A stretch of DNA of 64,000 nt from Calycina herbarum (lineage: Eukaryota; Ascomycota; Leotiomycetes; Helotiales; Pezizellaceae), in assembly GCA_001414485.1 (NCBI GenBank), contig LLEY01000200.1, positions 37,724 through 101,723 of the forward strand. Direction: 5' to 3'. Shown piece after piece: positions 20,101-31,690 of this stretch (its first letter is position 1; each line of letters begins with the position of its first letter). A program made the position numbers and the translations under genes. Below the pieces are notes generated by a model, which was not told the DNA's origin, made no database searches, and worked only from the letters and a program-made list of their open reading frames with translations.

Positions 20101-21346
20101 TCATGCTAGTGTCTCACGAATATACTCTCCCAATTTCTTTAGTCCTTCCTCCAAAACCTCCGTCTCGCAAACAAATCCGATCCTAACCGAGCCCTTGAAA
20201 TCCTCACCAAAGCACTTTGAAGCTGGTACAAACATGACTTTGGTGTTCTCAATTAAATCCTTGCAGAATTGCACATCATCCACCGTCTCCCCTTTCTTTG
20301 CGAATTTGACGAGGGCCGTACTTCCAGCAACTGGTTTAACCCAAGAGCAGATATTGCTGTGATTGTCGACAAACTTTTCCAGAATTGCGATATTCTTCTT
20401 TGCTAGGGCAATATTTCGACCGAGAAGAGCATGCATGACAGAGCCCGAGAGAGCATATGTAGCGACTTGGTCGTCCAATTGAGAGACGGAAATCGTGGTG
20501 TAATCCCTAGCTGAAGCACACGCTTCGATGATCTCGGGATCGCGAGCAGCAATCCAGCCAATTCTGATACCAGCTAATGCATAGGCTTTTGACATTGATC
20601 CAGTACAGATGGCTTTCTTGTATCCCATTGATAATATCGAGGGAGGGAATTCAGCATCCATTGGTCCGATTCCATGGAACAGTGGACGGTAAACTTCATC
20701 GGAGAGGATGATGATATCTCGTTCCCGGGCGAAATCAACGAGTGCTGTCATGACTGATTTTGGGGTAATTGCTCCGGTTGGGTTGTTGGGGTTGTTGATG
20801 ATGATCATTTTGGTGTTTTCTTTGACAAGACTTTTGAGGTCATCGATATCTGGGATGTACTTCTGCTCTCTTCTCAACTTCCATAATGAGACTTCGGCTC
20901 CGAGACTTTCTGGGACGGAGTACAATTGTTGATATGTTGGATGCATACAAACTACATGATCACCAGGTCCAATAAGTGTATACAGAAGTAGAAAATTAGC
21001 GGAAATAGCACCTGGAGTGATGAGGATGTTGTCAATAGAAAGTGGGGTCGTTGTCTTGGCTGAGTAGAGAGAAGATAGTCGTTCTCGTAGAGCTATGGAT
21101 CCTCGAATTGCTCCATATGTGAGTTTCTTGGATAAGTCGAGAGGACTTGGAACATTGGGGTCTTCGCAGAGTGCTACGAGGTCGTTTACTGAGATGGAGG
21201 CGGCGCATGTTTCCGCTATGTTGAGAACTCCGGGTGTTACTTCGTATTTGTCCATCCACTGGGAGATGTAAGCGATGTACGTGAAGATATGTAGTGAGAT
21301 GGCGTGGACTTACCTGCTCGACTTCGAATGGTTCAATTTTGACCAT
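20101..21346 (-). CDS. PLP-dependent aminotransferase, class I/II
   Basis: Exons 21346..21314 and 21258..20101, intron 55 nt (GTAAGT...CCCAG), giving 396 residues starting MVKIEPFEVEQ. Fold type I motifs are clear: PNNPTG for substrate and cofactor contact, LSDEVYRPLF with the Asp-x-x-Tyr that holds the pyridine ring and phenol of PLP, and SMSKAYALAGIRIGW, where Lys235 forms the Schiff base. A C-terminal RIGF arginine would bind the substrate carboxylate. It transfers an amino group between an amino acid and a 2-oxo acid in the cytosol; the substrate cannot be told from motifs. The short first exon is needed, since the frame-only start would lack the N-terminal arm typical of this family. Neighbours give no pathway hint. 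Confidence 0.9.
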
Positions 21347-22154
21347 CTTTGCTGTGGTGGTGTTGGAGGCGTGGGGATGAAACGTGAAGCTGTTCCTGCG
21401 GGGAAATGGATGTTGGCTTTTGACTTGAGGACATTTTGCGGGTTGTGAGACGGACCTCTTTTATAGCAACTGATAAGAGGGTATTGAGGGTACTCAGTGG
21501 AGTAGGATTGAAAGTCCTAGGTGCTTGTCAATGAAGGGCGTGTCTTCTACTCCGTGAGGGGGTCTTGAGTTGATCTTCCTCGGGGTAGTACGGAGTTACC
21601 TAGAAACATCTAGAGGGGTCAAAAGGAAGAACCTCGGGGGTTGCTGGGGCTAAGAGGGCTACTTACTTAGTTGGGCTAGGTAATAACTCTAGTTATTTGG
21701 TCTATCTAGATTTATTTAATACTTATTTTAAAAGTCCTTATTCGTGAGTTTAGGGAAATTATGCTATAATTTTATGAGTGGTGTTGTCTTGGACTGGGGA
21801 GACGAGCTTCGCAAGCAGCCAGTGGCCGTGTGACGTTGCTGAGCCTCGGAGCCTTCGAGACACTGATCTTCCAGGTTCGCTGTTGGAGCTCCCTCTTCTT
21901 CCTCCACCACCATCATTTCGTCCTTTTCTTTCTGATACTGATAGTCATCTCCTCTCTTTCCTCTGGAGCTTGATGCTGCAGTGCTAACACCACGAACCCC
22001 GACCGAGCCCCCACTGTCGCCATTTCTCTAGGTTCTAGATTGTTGAGGAGGCTGGGCCCAGCTACCGGTATCGCGAAGCTCTCTACTCCCGTCGCCTCTC
22101 TTCAGGCAACATCACTACCAACAACAACACTCTCCCAACCAAACCCCCACATCG
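21347..22154. other. Divergent promoter region between aminotransferase and ABC transporter
   Basis: The two genes diverge across about 800 bp. The middle (21600-21780) is enriched in TAG/CTA and looks lightly RIP-altered; the ends are normal. No gene seen. Confidence 0.4.
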
Positions 22155-25100
22155 ATGCGATCACGAATAAGCGCAGCCGTCCTAGTGACGCTGTCGCTAG
22201 CTGGCACGAGCTATGCTTCTCTAAATTACAGTTCCTACGATATGATGCAGGCGCAGGTGTCTCTGATGGGCGATCGGCCAGATAATTGTCCGCCATGGTA
22301 TGATGATGATTGCGCCCGAACCTCCAACTATGCCCACAACAAATACTAACTCGCCATAGCTTCAATTGTCTTCTGCCAGCATTCGAATGTGGGCAATATT
22401 CCGACTGTAACAAGTTCAATGGGAAATGTTCTTGTCCTCCGGGTTATGGTGGTGACGATTGTTTGCAACCAGGTATGGGGCTGGAAATGAGAGGATATGC
22501 GGTGGAACTATGCTGATTGAATTAGTCTGTGGCTCCTTAGCAGACGGAAAGGATCGACCGATGCGAACGACCGACCACTGTACCTGCGAAGATGGTTGGG
22601 GTGGAATAAACTGCAATGTGTGTACCACCAACAAAGCATGTAATGCTCTGATGCCCGATAAACAAGGTGGAGTCTGCTATCAAAATGGAGAAGTCGTCAA
22701 GGAGAATTACCAAATGTGCGACGTCACCAACAAGAAGATTGTGGATATCCTGGATGGGAAGAAACCCCAAGTTACATTTACTTGCAACGCGTCGAAAGAG
22801 ACTTGCGATTTCCAGTGTGAGTTCTCTCAAATTGGAACCGTCATGAGGTAATGCTAATAAAATCAGTTTGGGTCCAAGAACAGGAATCGTTCTATTGTTC
22901 CCTCGATACTTGCAGCTCCAGCGCTCACTACGATGTCAATAAAAACAGCACAACTTACGACTGCACCAATATTAAGTGTAAATGTATTCCCGATCGAATG
23001 CTGTGTGGTCAGGATGGCTCAGTGGATATCTCCGACTTTTTGACCGAATCCATTCGTGGACCAGCCTCATTCAATTGTGACCAACAGAATGGAGGAGACA
23101 ACAACTGCCTCTTCCAAGAACCTGAAATGAACAAGTTGATCTCAGCAATGTTTGGAGATGATAGCATCTCCATCAACTGCGTATCCGGAGAATGTCTTTA
23201 CGAAACCGAGGTTCCTGGTTTCGAGAGACCAATCAAGAAGATCAACACACCTTTGATTGCTGGAGTTATTGCTGGTTCTGGGATATTTGTGGTTCTCGTC
23301 ATCTTGCTGGTCTGGTATCTCTCCAGAAGACAATTCCGACATGGCCCAATCAACCTGGATGATTCTGATGACGAGAGTGCTAAACTCATGACCGATCATA
23401 AACCCGCTTCATTATATTGGGAGAACGTTTCCTATCATATGAATGGGAAACAAATTCTTACTGGTATTCAAGGAGTGGCTCATCCGGGTGAGATTATGGC
23501 TATTATGGGAGCTTCTGGAGCAGGCAAGACGAGTTTCCTCGACATTTTGGCAAGAAAGAACAAGAGAGGTGCGGTTGCTGGTGATTTCTACGTCAACGGT
23601 GAAAAGGTTAATGATACTGAGTACAAGAATGTCGTTGGATTCGTTGACCAAGAAGATACCATGTTGCCTACCCTGACTGTTCACGAAACCATCATGACGA
23701 GCGCTCTCTTGCGACTTCCTCGTGATATGGGAAGAGCCGCAAAGGAGCAAAGAGTCTACGAAGTTGAGAAACAACTTGGAATATCCGCCATTAAAGACTC
23801 TTTGATTGGCTCCGAAGAAGGAAAAGGCCGAGGTATCTCTGGTGGAGAGAAGCGAAGAGTTGGTATCGCATGCGAACTTGTTACAAGCCCTAGCATCCTA
23901 TTTCTCGATGAACCCACCAGTGGACTCGATTCCTACAACGCTTTCAACGTCATTGAGTGTCTTGTCACTTTGGCAAAAACCTACAAACGAACCGTCATCT
24001 TCACTATCCATCAACCAAGATCAAACATCGTCTCTCTTTTCGACAGGCTTCTTCTGTTGGCCAAGGGGAAGGTTGTGTACTCTGGGGAATTCTCACAGTG
24101 TCAAGACTACTTTGACCACATCGGATATTCTTGCCCACCTGGATTCAATATTGCGGATTATCTTGTCGACTTGACTATGCATGTTGGAACTCCTCATACT
24201 CCTACTGAGGAAGGAATCCCCGGATTGAATGGAAGCAGCGCTCTTAGTGTCGGCCCAAGTAGCACTCGAGCTGTCAAATCAATTGCTAGCATTTCTGGTG
24301 GAAGTATCGAGGAAGGTGCTGGTGGTAGCCTCTCAGAATCTCAAACCAAATCTAAGGGGAAGCGCAAGGATTCCGTTCGCGCCAAACAAGAAAGAGAATT
24401 GTTTACTCGCAAAAAGAGTGGAATGGAGACTCCAGGATCCGCAGGCGGAGAAGAGGCCCCATTGGATCCAAATGCCACAGGTGCTCAGCAATGGGTTCGT
24501 CTTCAAAAGCAACATGGTCAAGTACCACAGCAAATTATAGACGATCCCGACAATCTACTGCCATCCGCAGGCTCAGATTTGGACGCTCTTGTCTCCGCTT
24601 ACAGTGGCTCTGATATTGCAAACAATATCCATGATGATATCCATGGCGCAATCGCGAATGCTGAAACTGCAAACGGAGCAAATGGAAATGCGATCGGGGA
24701 TGGCAATGTTTACACTAGCGCCATGGGTAAAGGTTATGCAAGAGTTGGATTATTGAGACAATTCGTCATTCTCTCACACCGAACATGGAGAAATTTATAC
24801 CGAAACCCAATGCTGATGCTCACGCATTATGCCATTGCCATTTTACTGGCAGTACTTTCCGGATATTTATTCTACGGCTTGACTGACGATATCCCTGGAT
24901 TCCAAAACCGACTCGGGTTATTTTTCTTCGTCCTTGCACTCTTCGGATTCAGTACTTTGACCAGTTTAACAGTCTTTGCCGCCGAACGACTACTATTTGT
25001 CAGGGAACGAGCTAACGGGTATTACCACCCTATCACTTATTTCGCCGCAAAAGTACTCTTTGACATCGTCCCTCTCCGAATCATCCCACCAATCATCATG

Positions 25101-25580
25101 GGCTCAATCATCTACCCAATGACCGGCCTAACCGCCGACGCACCACATTTCTTCCGCTTCATCCTCGTACTAGTCCTCTTCAACCTCGCAGCCGCCGGTA
25201 TCTGTCTCTTCATCGGTATCGTCTGCAAAGATAGCGGGGTCGCAAATCTCATCGGAAGTCTAGTTATGCTCTTCAGCTTACTCTTTGCTGGTTTACTGCT
25301 CAATCACAATGCCATTCCTAAATCGGCGCTGTTTTTGCAATCGCTGTCGATTTTCCATTATGGATTTGAGAGTTTAATTGTGAATGAGGTTGCGATGTTG
25401 ACGCTTGTGGATAAGAAGTATGGACTTGATATTACTATTCCGGGGGCTGCGATATTGAGTTCTTTTGGATTTAATAATGGAGCGCTTTGGAATGATGTTG
25501 TTAGTTTGGGGTGTTTTGCTGCGGGGTTCATTGTGCTGGCTTATATTGCTATGCATGTTCTTTTGGTGGAGAAGAGGTAG
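22155..25580 (+). CDS. ABCG transporter with EGF-like N-terminus, ADP1 type
   Basis: Four exons: 22155..22297, 22360..22472, 22526..22816 and 22867..25580. Introns of 62, 53 and 50 nt have good branch sites (first TACTAAC). The product is 1086 residues. A signal peptide ([21 protein letters not shown]) leads a Cys-rich luminal or external region with EGF-like modules ([29 protein letters not shown]). A first membrane helix follows at about 313-336. Then comes an ATP-binding domain with GASGAGKTS (about 395), signature SGGEKRR (about 507) and Walker [12 protein letters not shown], a long polar linker, and a six-helix ABC2-type domain at the C-terminus. This is the architecture of yeast Adp1, a G-subfamily half-size transporter; its substrate is not known. 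Likely an endomembrane or plasma membrane protein. Intact, no oddity seen. Confidence 0.92.
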
Positions 25581-26127
25581 AGGGGGATGTCACGGGCTCA
25601 ACAGTAGGCTGGTGGTCGACGCGGATAGGTCTCTTTTGTTGATATTGAATTGCATATTGATGGGGATTTCAGGGCGTTTTATTTTTGGGGAACGGACATA
25701 TTTCGTGGGTTTCATATTTTTGGTGGTGAGGCAGATATAGATATGCAGAGAGGGAATCGATAGGATTTCAAGAGTACTATTGTAATATTATCGTTTATGA
25801 ATTATTGCAATAGTCTAAGTGATGTGAATGTCCTTGAGCCAATGCCACTCTATGTATTGGTCAGCGAAATCTTGGGAGCACCGAGGACGAGTGCAAAGAA
25901 CCTCTCAATCCTTTGGATTGAGAAACTCAAAGTACTAGATGAGATCCATGTCAAATTTACTTATGCCTATAAAACTTAAAGTGTTCCAAAGATAATCGCA
26001 AAAGGAGGGGCAACAAACTCTATCACAGTTGATAGATCCACGCCCGAGGCTGTCCCGCGAATTTATCCCCAACCTCAAAGTACATCAACATCAACACCTA
26101 GTGTCAATACTACATTTCCTCTACACG
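25581..26127. other. Intergenic region (3' end of ABC gene, promoter of b5-like gene)
   Basis: No gene. Short frames only, with CAACATCAACACC-type pyrimidine-poor leader before the next ATG. Confidence 0.4.
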
Positions 26128-27228
26128 ATGGCCATCCTAGGTCTATCAATACTAATAGCGACCTTCTCATTCTTCTGCTACAGACATCCACCTTCAACAT
26201 GGAACCTTCTCGAATGGTTCCGAAACCGTCCTCCGCCTCCTCGTTCTCTGGCAGAAGTCAAAGATGCGCCCCGGACGATAGAACTTGATACGCCGAGTAT
26301 TACGACTTCGACACCTGATGAGATAGAACTTAAGCCGGTGCAGGAACTGCGGAAGAATGTTGAGAAAGATGATGGGAAGAAAGATGGAGAGAGGAAGGAA
26401 GATAAAGATAGAATCGCCATGCCACCACCCCCACCTCCAACCTTCTCCAACACGAAACCCACGAGTCCCCCAACACCACGAGCACGAGCTAGCGATCGCG
26501 CAGCAAATGCTTCGATACCTGCTTTCACACTAGGAGATGGGAGGAAAGACCAAGAAGAGGAGACGGATTACGACGCCATGCCACCACCTCAATTCCCCGC
26601 CATAAATTCAGCACAGAGAGCAGGAGGGGGGAGAACACCACAACCACCGAGATTATCTGCCATGCCACCGCCTCCTAGACCGGGAGGGACGGCTTCATTA
26701 ATGGCCCCCCCTCAACGCGGAGGACCACTGCCAAATCGAAATCCTTTATCATCCCAAAGAGGAGCAGGCCTCACACCCCCACCAACTCACTCCATCCCAC
26801 CGCCCAAACCGAGGAAAAAGGTACAGTTAACACCCGGTCATTCACCTCTTGACTGGGCAACCCTCACCTCTTCGCCCTCTGTGAATCTTCGCGGGCTTCC
26901 CCCAAATACGCCTTATTTAAAAGTCCCACCTAGTCTCCTCAAACAAATGAATGGTAGAAAAGGGAAAGATGCTTGGACCATCTTAGGGGGGAGAGTGTAT
27001 AATATCACACCGTATATGGAGTTTCATCCTGGCGGCGTGCCGGAACTGATGAGGTGTGCAGGACGCGATGGGACGAGGATGTTTGGGGAGGTGCATCCTT
27101 GGGTTAATTGGGAGGGGATGTTGGAGGGGTGTCTTGTGGGGATTGGGGTGGAGGAGGGGGATGTGAAGGCGCCCGAAGAGGGGGCTGATCAGAAGGTTAC
27201 GGGGGGTGGGATGGAGGATATGGATTGA
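26128..27228 (+). CDS. Cytochrome b5-like heme-binding protein with Pro-rich linker
   Basis: The start MAILGLSILIATFSFF at 26128 is preferred over 26029 because it places a membrane anchor at the N-terminus; 366 residues. Residues 1-17 are hydrophobic, about 20-270 are Pro-rich, with polyproline runs (MPPPPPPTF), and about 270-350 form a cytochrome b5 fold. Heme ligands are His299 in HPGG and His323 in GEVHPWVNW. The domain resembles yeast Irc21, a b5-like protein, in having WTILGGRVYNITPYMEFHPGG. It probably passes electrons at a membrane surface; the partner is unknown. The polyproline linker could bind SH3 or profilin-type modules, which is inference. No intron in the coding part. Confidence 0.85.
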   Translation: MAILGLSILIATFSFFCYRHPPSTWNLLEWFRNRPPPPRSLAEVKDAPRTIELDTPSITTSTPDEIELKPVQELRKNVEKDDGKKDGERKEDKDRIAMPPPPPPTFSNTKPTSPPTPRARASDRAANASIPAFTLGDGRKDQEEETDYDAMPPPQFPAINSAQRAGGGRTPQPPRLSAMPPPPRPGGTASLMAPPQRGGPLPNRNPLSSQRGAGLTPPPTHSIPPPKPRKKVQLTPGHSPLDWATLTSSPSVNLRGLPPNTPYLKVPPSLLKQMNGRKGKDAWTILGGRVYNITPYMEFHPGGVPELMRCAGRDGTRMFGEVHPWVNWEGMLEGCLVGIGVEEGDVKAPEEGADQKVTGGGMEDMD

Positions 27229-28059
27229 GTGAGGATGGCGAGGAAGTTTTTGGGACCAGAGAAGGGGAGCGCGAGAGAGAGTGGAATCAGCTTGACTCGG
27301 TTGTCTTGTCTGCAACATTCGAGGTGAGAAGCTCACGTCGAGCGACTTCGAATCGTCGAAGCGAGAGTTCGAGGAAACGGTGCTTCCAAACTTGGTCGCC
27401 TATGTTTTGGTCACTTGAGGAGAGCGGTGGGTACATCATATCCGGAGTCATGGTTTAGCATAGAGCGAGATTTCTGTCTAGCAAAGGCGTCGGGATTTCG
27501 TTGGTTTGCACTGGTATTACATGGGCATTAGACAGGGCTGTTGCATAGATCATCGTCTTCATAGACTGTAAAGCTAGAAAGGGGGGTTACAAGCCGTCCA
27601 CCACATAAATACGTTCAATGATACCCCTTCTCCCTGATTGACTTGACACGCCTCTCATTTTTCTAACACAATCCAAATTTAAGAATTCCTACCCGCGTTC
27701 CTATGGTAGTGAGTGGTAGTGAGTGAGCTACTAGAAATAACAAGATCAAGTAACTTCTCCTTTTTGCTACATTCGTTGGACCCCCTAAAATCAGTAGTGC
27801 AATCTATTCATATCTGCGTTTGGAATCCATCCAGTTCACACGGGCATTAATCGAGCATTAGACGGGCGAAATCTTCCCTGACATTGCCTCCAGACTGTAC
27901 ACAAGCAAAAGCTAAAGCTAGAAGACGGCAAAATATACACCTTCACCCTTCCCTTTCTCAAATTCCGTTATGACACCCCTTCCCTAATCCCAGCTATCCA
28001 TATAGGTAGTCCCCCCATCCCACAAGAAGTAACCCCTTAACCCATCTTACACCCCAAAC
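27229..28059. other. Intergenic region between convergent genes
   Basis: It contains 3' ends of the b5-like and nbs1 genes, which converge. Two copies of a GTAGTGAGTG motif occur at 27709-27724. No gene or RNA recognised. Confidence 0.4.
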
Positions 28060-30867
28060 CTATCTCTTCCTCCTCCTACTCAACCTCATATCATCATCAC
28101 TATTCTCCTCAACCGCCGCTCTCCTCCGTCCACCAGTAGGCCTATCAAGCGTCGTCTGCTTAGCTCTCTTCGCGGGCGCAGGTTTAGCCATCGGCTCCGC
28201 GGTTCTCTTCCTCGCCGTTCTGGGTGCAGATTCCGGGTTATCAGCCTCTAAAGTCTGGGATTCTGATCTCGCTCTAGAAATTTTCTGAGACTTGGAAGCA
28301 ACAGGGGGAGGCGCTGCAACAGGAACATGTTCGGGATGTGCAATAAGATCATCGTCGTTATCTTCCTCAGAAGAAACGATGAAGACTGGTTCCGGTTCTG
28401 GTGCGACTTCCTTGGCTTTGGTCTTAGCTTTAGCTTTCGGAGCAGGAGCAGATCGCTGTTTCGAGCGTCGACTATTTCTCATCAGAGTTTCTGGGTCTGA
28501 GTCCTCCTCCGGCTCCGTTTGTTGCCTACCCTTCCGATTTTGGTTTCTCTTCTGAGAATCTTTCTCCCCCTGAACCCGATTATCAACCCAATACTCATCC
28601 CCAATCCCAAACTCCTTATTCTTAACCTCCTTGAGAGAAACAATGACCCTCTCGTGATCCTTACCCGCCGGCGCACCTCTTCTCCGGAATTTCTTAAAGT
28701 CACGACGACCATTCCATTTGTCGTCCCAGCGCTCACTTTCATCCGCTCTACCAGGTCGTGTAATAGTACGAGTTCTCCCAACAGACATCTCCAAAATCTC
28801 GATACCGGATCGTACTTCATCGATATTGATATCCGCCATGATGGAGAGTTGGGCATCGCGTTCCGCAGCAGCAGCTTGCTCTTGTTCTTCCATTCGCTTC
28901 TGCATTGCTTCTTCGACTCCTGCATCTCCTGATTTCTTGGTTCGTTTGGCGGGTTTCTTCTTCTCAGTTGCCGGTGGAGGGGGAGTTCTTTCCTTCGGTG
29001 GTTCGACGGGTCTAGCTTTTTGAGGAACAGGTGTAGATTCGCCTCTTTCTCTACGAGCTTCTTCTTCTTCAAGACGGCGTTTCTTTAGTTTAACGAAAGA
29101 GGGTGCTAGACGTCCTTGGCGTTCTTCTTCGTCGATTGGGGTTGCTTGTCGTTTTCGGGCGGTTCTTGGTTGGATCACTGGTGGTGGTTCTTCGGAGGGT
29201 TCTCTCCACGTGGTCATATCGGGTTCTTGCTGAGTGACGAAGAGAGATTGGGATTCTTCCATTGGTTCGGGAGCTAGAGCTGGTTCTGGTGCCACTGGCT
29301 CGACTTCTGGGATGGAATTGAGATTTACGGGAGCGCTGAAATCATCGTCGTCAAATCCTGTAAATTTAGCTACTGTACGTCGACCTCTACCTCTGCGAGG
29401 AGGCTGAGATGGTGCACTTTCTGCTGGAGCAGATTCGGGGGCCGCCATTGATCGGTCTGCTGCTTGGGTTGTGGGGGCAGCTAGTCTTGTTAGTAAGTCA
29501 TTTAGGATTTTATCATGATACTTACCAGTTCTTTGTGATGTCGAAGCAACTTCAAGCGGTCTTCGTAACACACTTGAGTCGCTACCTAAAATAGCATCGA
29601 GAAATTCGTTTTGTTCAATCAAACGAAGACCCAAGGAGAGAGCGACTTGAATGCTAAAATCAGCATACCACTGAACACCTTGGCCCCCTGAAGGGTTGAA
29701 TTTGACAACAACTACCCCCTTTCCCTCGCTCCCATCTTCCAACTCCCCAAGACCTTTCTCACCAGCGACTTGTTTGACATATTCGACGAATTCCTCTACG
29801 GTTGTTCTCTCCGGGATGACCTCTCGAAATAATGCCTTCCCACGTCCTCCTGTGATTGGTGCGATGAGGGTGTCGAATTGCTGTTGAGAATAGAATATGA
29901 AAGTATAGCCATCAAACATATCCTGTCGAACTGGATCTGGGGAATAAGCAGTAGCAGGTCGTTCCGTAGGTTCCTTTCCCTTGGGAGGAAGAAATTTCAA
30001 GGCATCTGGGAATTTGGAAAAGTCTTCCTCCACTTCCTTGGCCGCATCCACAATGGCCTTGACATAGGTATTATCCACGATATATTTCCCATCGATCAAT
30101 GCCTGTAATCCCTTTGGTGTATTTCGCTTCGATGCCACCACGTGGGTAGTATATCCGTGTTCGTACTCTTTCAGTACCTTGATATCGAGTGGTCCGAGTT
30201 GTTCGTAAAGAGGGGTCCATGGATCGGCTTTCTTTTCCTTTCCGGTAAAAGAGAATGCGAGTGCGAGGGGAATCCATCTGAATCTGCGAATTGTTAGAAC
30301 CCGTACACGCAAAAGACGGAATAAGGTTACCGGAAATGATGTTTGTATCTGCCCAGCGTAACATCATTTTCAACGCGATCGAGTTGATGTGTCTTGCCCC
30401 GGATCTGCTCTCCGTCTACCAGTGTGCCAATCTTGGTGTCGAGGTCCTTTATGGTTATGCGCGATCGGGAACGGGCGTTTGCCTTGTGTATTTGTTAGCA
30501 GATTGCTAGGCGGGAGGGGAGGGGAGTGGAGTCGCACGCAATCCTGTGCCCCGACTTCATCAACTTCGACGGTGATGTGCTGCCTGGAGATGGTTTTATC
30601 GACAATACACATAGTTCCATCTGCGGTAGTCAGCATATGCTCATCTGGGAGCATGTATTCGGCGCATGGCATGGCATAGCATGGCATAGCATAGCATAGC
30701 ATAGCATACCTCCTGGTGTTCTCCCAATGACAAACTTCTTTCCGGGTCTCAGCCATAGCTGCTTGCCTGATGCATGTTAGCTGGGAGCTGGGAGCTGGTG
30801 ATGATAGCAGCGTATCGCGTGCAAACATACCGGAAAGCGCGTCTCCTTCGCACTCGAGGGTCCACAT
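28060..30867 (-). CDS. nbs1: NBS1/nibrin homologue, MRN complex subunit
   Basis: Six exons: 30867..30831, 30766..30710, 30620..30538, 30482..30331, 30283..29526 and 29480..28060. All phases agree and the product is 835 residues. Residues about 20-110 form an FHA domain (FVIGRTPG, then DKTISRQHITV and LGRYKHHF). Tandem BRCT-like domains follow: WTPLYEQLGPLDIK...THVVASKRNTPKGLQAL, then FDGYTFIFYSQQQFDTLIAP. The rest is a long charged tail with Glu/Lys/Pro-rich segments and a basic end (RLSRRRKR), where family members carry Mre11- and Tel1-binding sites. In the family, NBS1 with Mre11 and Rad50 senses DNA double-strand breaks in the nucleus and activates Tel1/ATM. Without the four short 5' exons the FHA domain would be missed. 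Intron 2 starts in a microsatellite. Intron 5 (45 nt) is in frame and stop-free. Confidence 0.9.
30663..30709. repeat. Pentanucleotide microsatellite CATAG/CATGG inside nbs1 intron 2
   Basis: About nine units of five bases (GCATA, GCATG) stand in a row. On the coding strand the first unit supplies the splice donor GTATGC, so the tract begins exactly at the exon 2 boundary. Confidence 0.85.
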
Positions 30868-31690
30868 GGTTTGGTTCGGGTCAGCACCTGGCTGTAGAGA
30901 TTGTTGTATGTCGTTGGGTGGTGGTTAGAATTGTCGCGACAATTTGAATGGATTTGGGCAAGGTTGAATTCACGTCTCAAGCGCCTTATCACGTGTAGAT
31001 ATCGGGTTGAGGTGACCCCTTTTTGATGCTGCTTTTTGAAGGGTCCACTTGCCACTTCCACGCTACTAACCCTTGGTCGCCTTCCCGTCGGAACTCCCGT
31101 CTTTTTCTGGAACGAGTATAATTTGGTGCGAGTGGAGAGTCAATATGCAAATGGCCCTCCGCAATCAAAGTCTGCCATCCACAGCGAAAGGGTTTGCTGT
31201 CAGCAACTGTCAGGCTGGAACCTTTTCCTTTCTCTTTCCAATCCCTGCAGCTTCGCCAAGAGATTGGATCAGATCACCCCGCGTTGATCGTCCGAACCAC
31301 AACTTCCATCTCCTTCGTTGGTTGAATTGCCTCTCTAAGATTAAGAACTCTGTACTTCACCCTCCTAGCTTTCTAAGACGTCGTTGGCATGCCAGGCTGA
31401 TCCCGACCTTGTCACGAATAGATGATTCTAGGCTTCTTCGTAAAGGCTTCGTGGCCTTGAAATCCTTCCGATTCCTTCCTTTCCATGAGCTTTCCAGAAT
31501 CGTCCCGAGGGATACCCGCACCGGATCACAAACTTCTTTGCTTTGATTCTTTGATACCGGCCAGACCGATTTGACTTCTCTCCTTTTCTGCGCTGAAGAC
31601 CTGAACGAGACTTGTGAATTATAAGAAGTCTGATTGATACTGAAATTCTGCTTCATCATCGCGAAACCAGGCAATTGACCAACAAGCGCA
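30868..31690. other. Divergent promoter region of nbs1 and the actin-like gene
   Basis: About 820 bp between divergent starts. Frames on both strands (for example 31073-31546) lack features and are taken as chance. A CCTTTCTCTTTCC-type pyrimidine stretch is present near 31225. Confidence 0.4.

Noticed and set aside
30370..30867. Separate 165-residue protein upstream of the nibrin gene
   Set aside because: It is the unspliced reading of nbs1 exons 1-4; splicing restores a standard FHA domain.
31073..31546. 157-codon frame in the nbs1/actin-like promoter region
   Set aside because: No motif and a competing frame on the other strand; divergent promoters are expected here.
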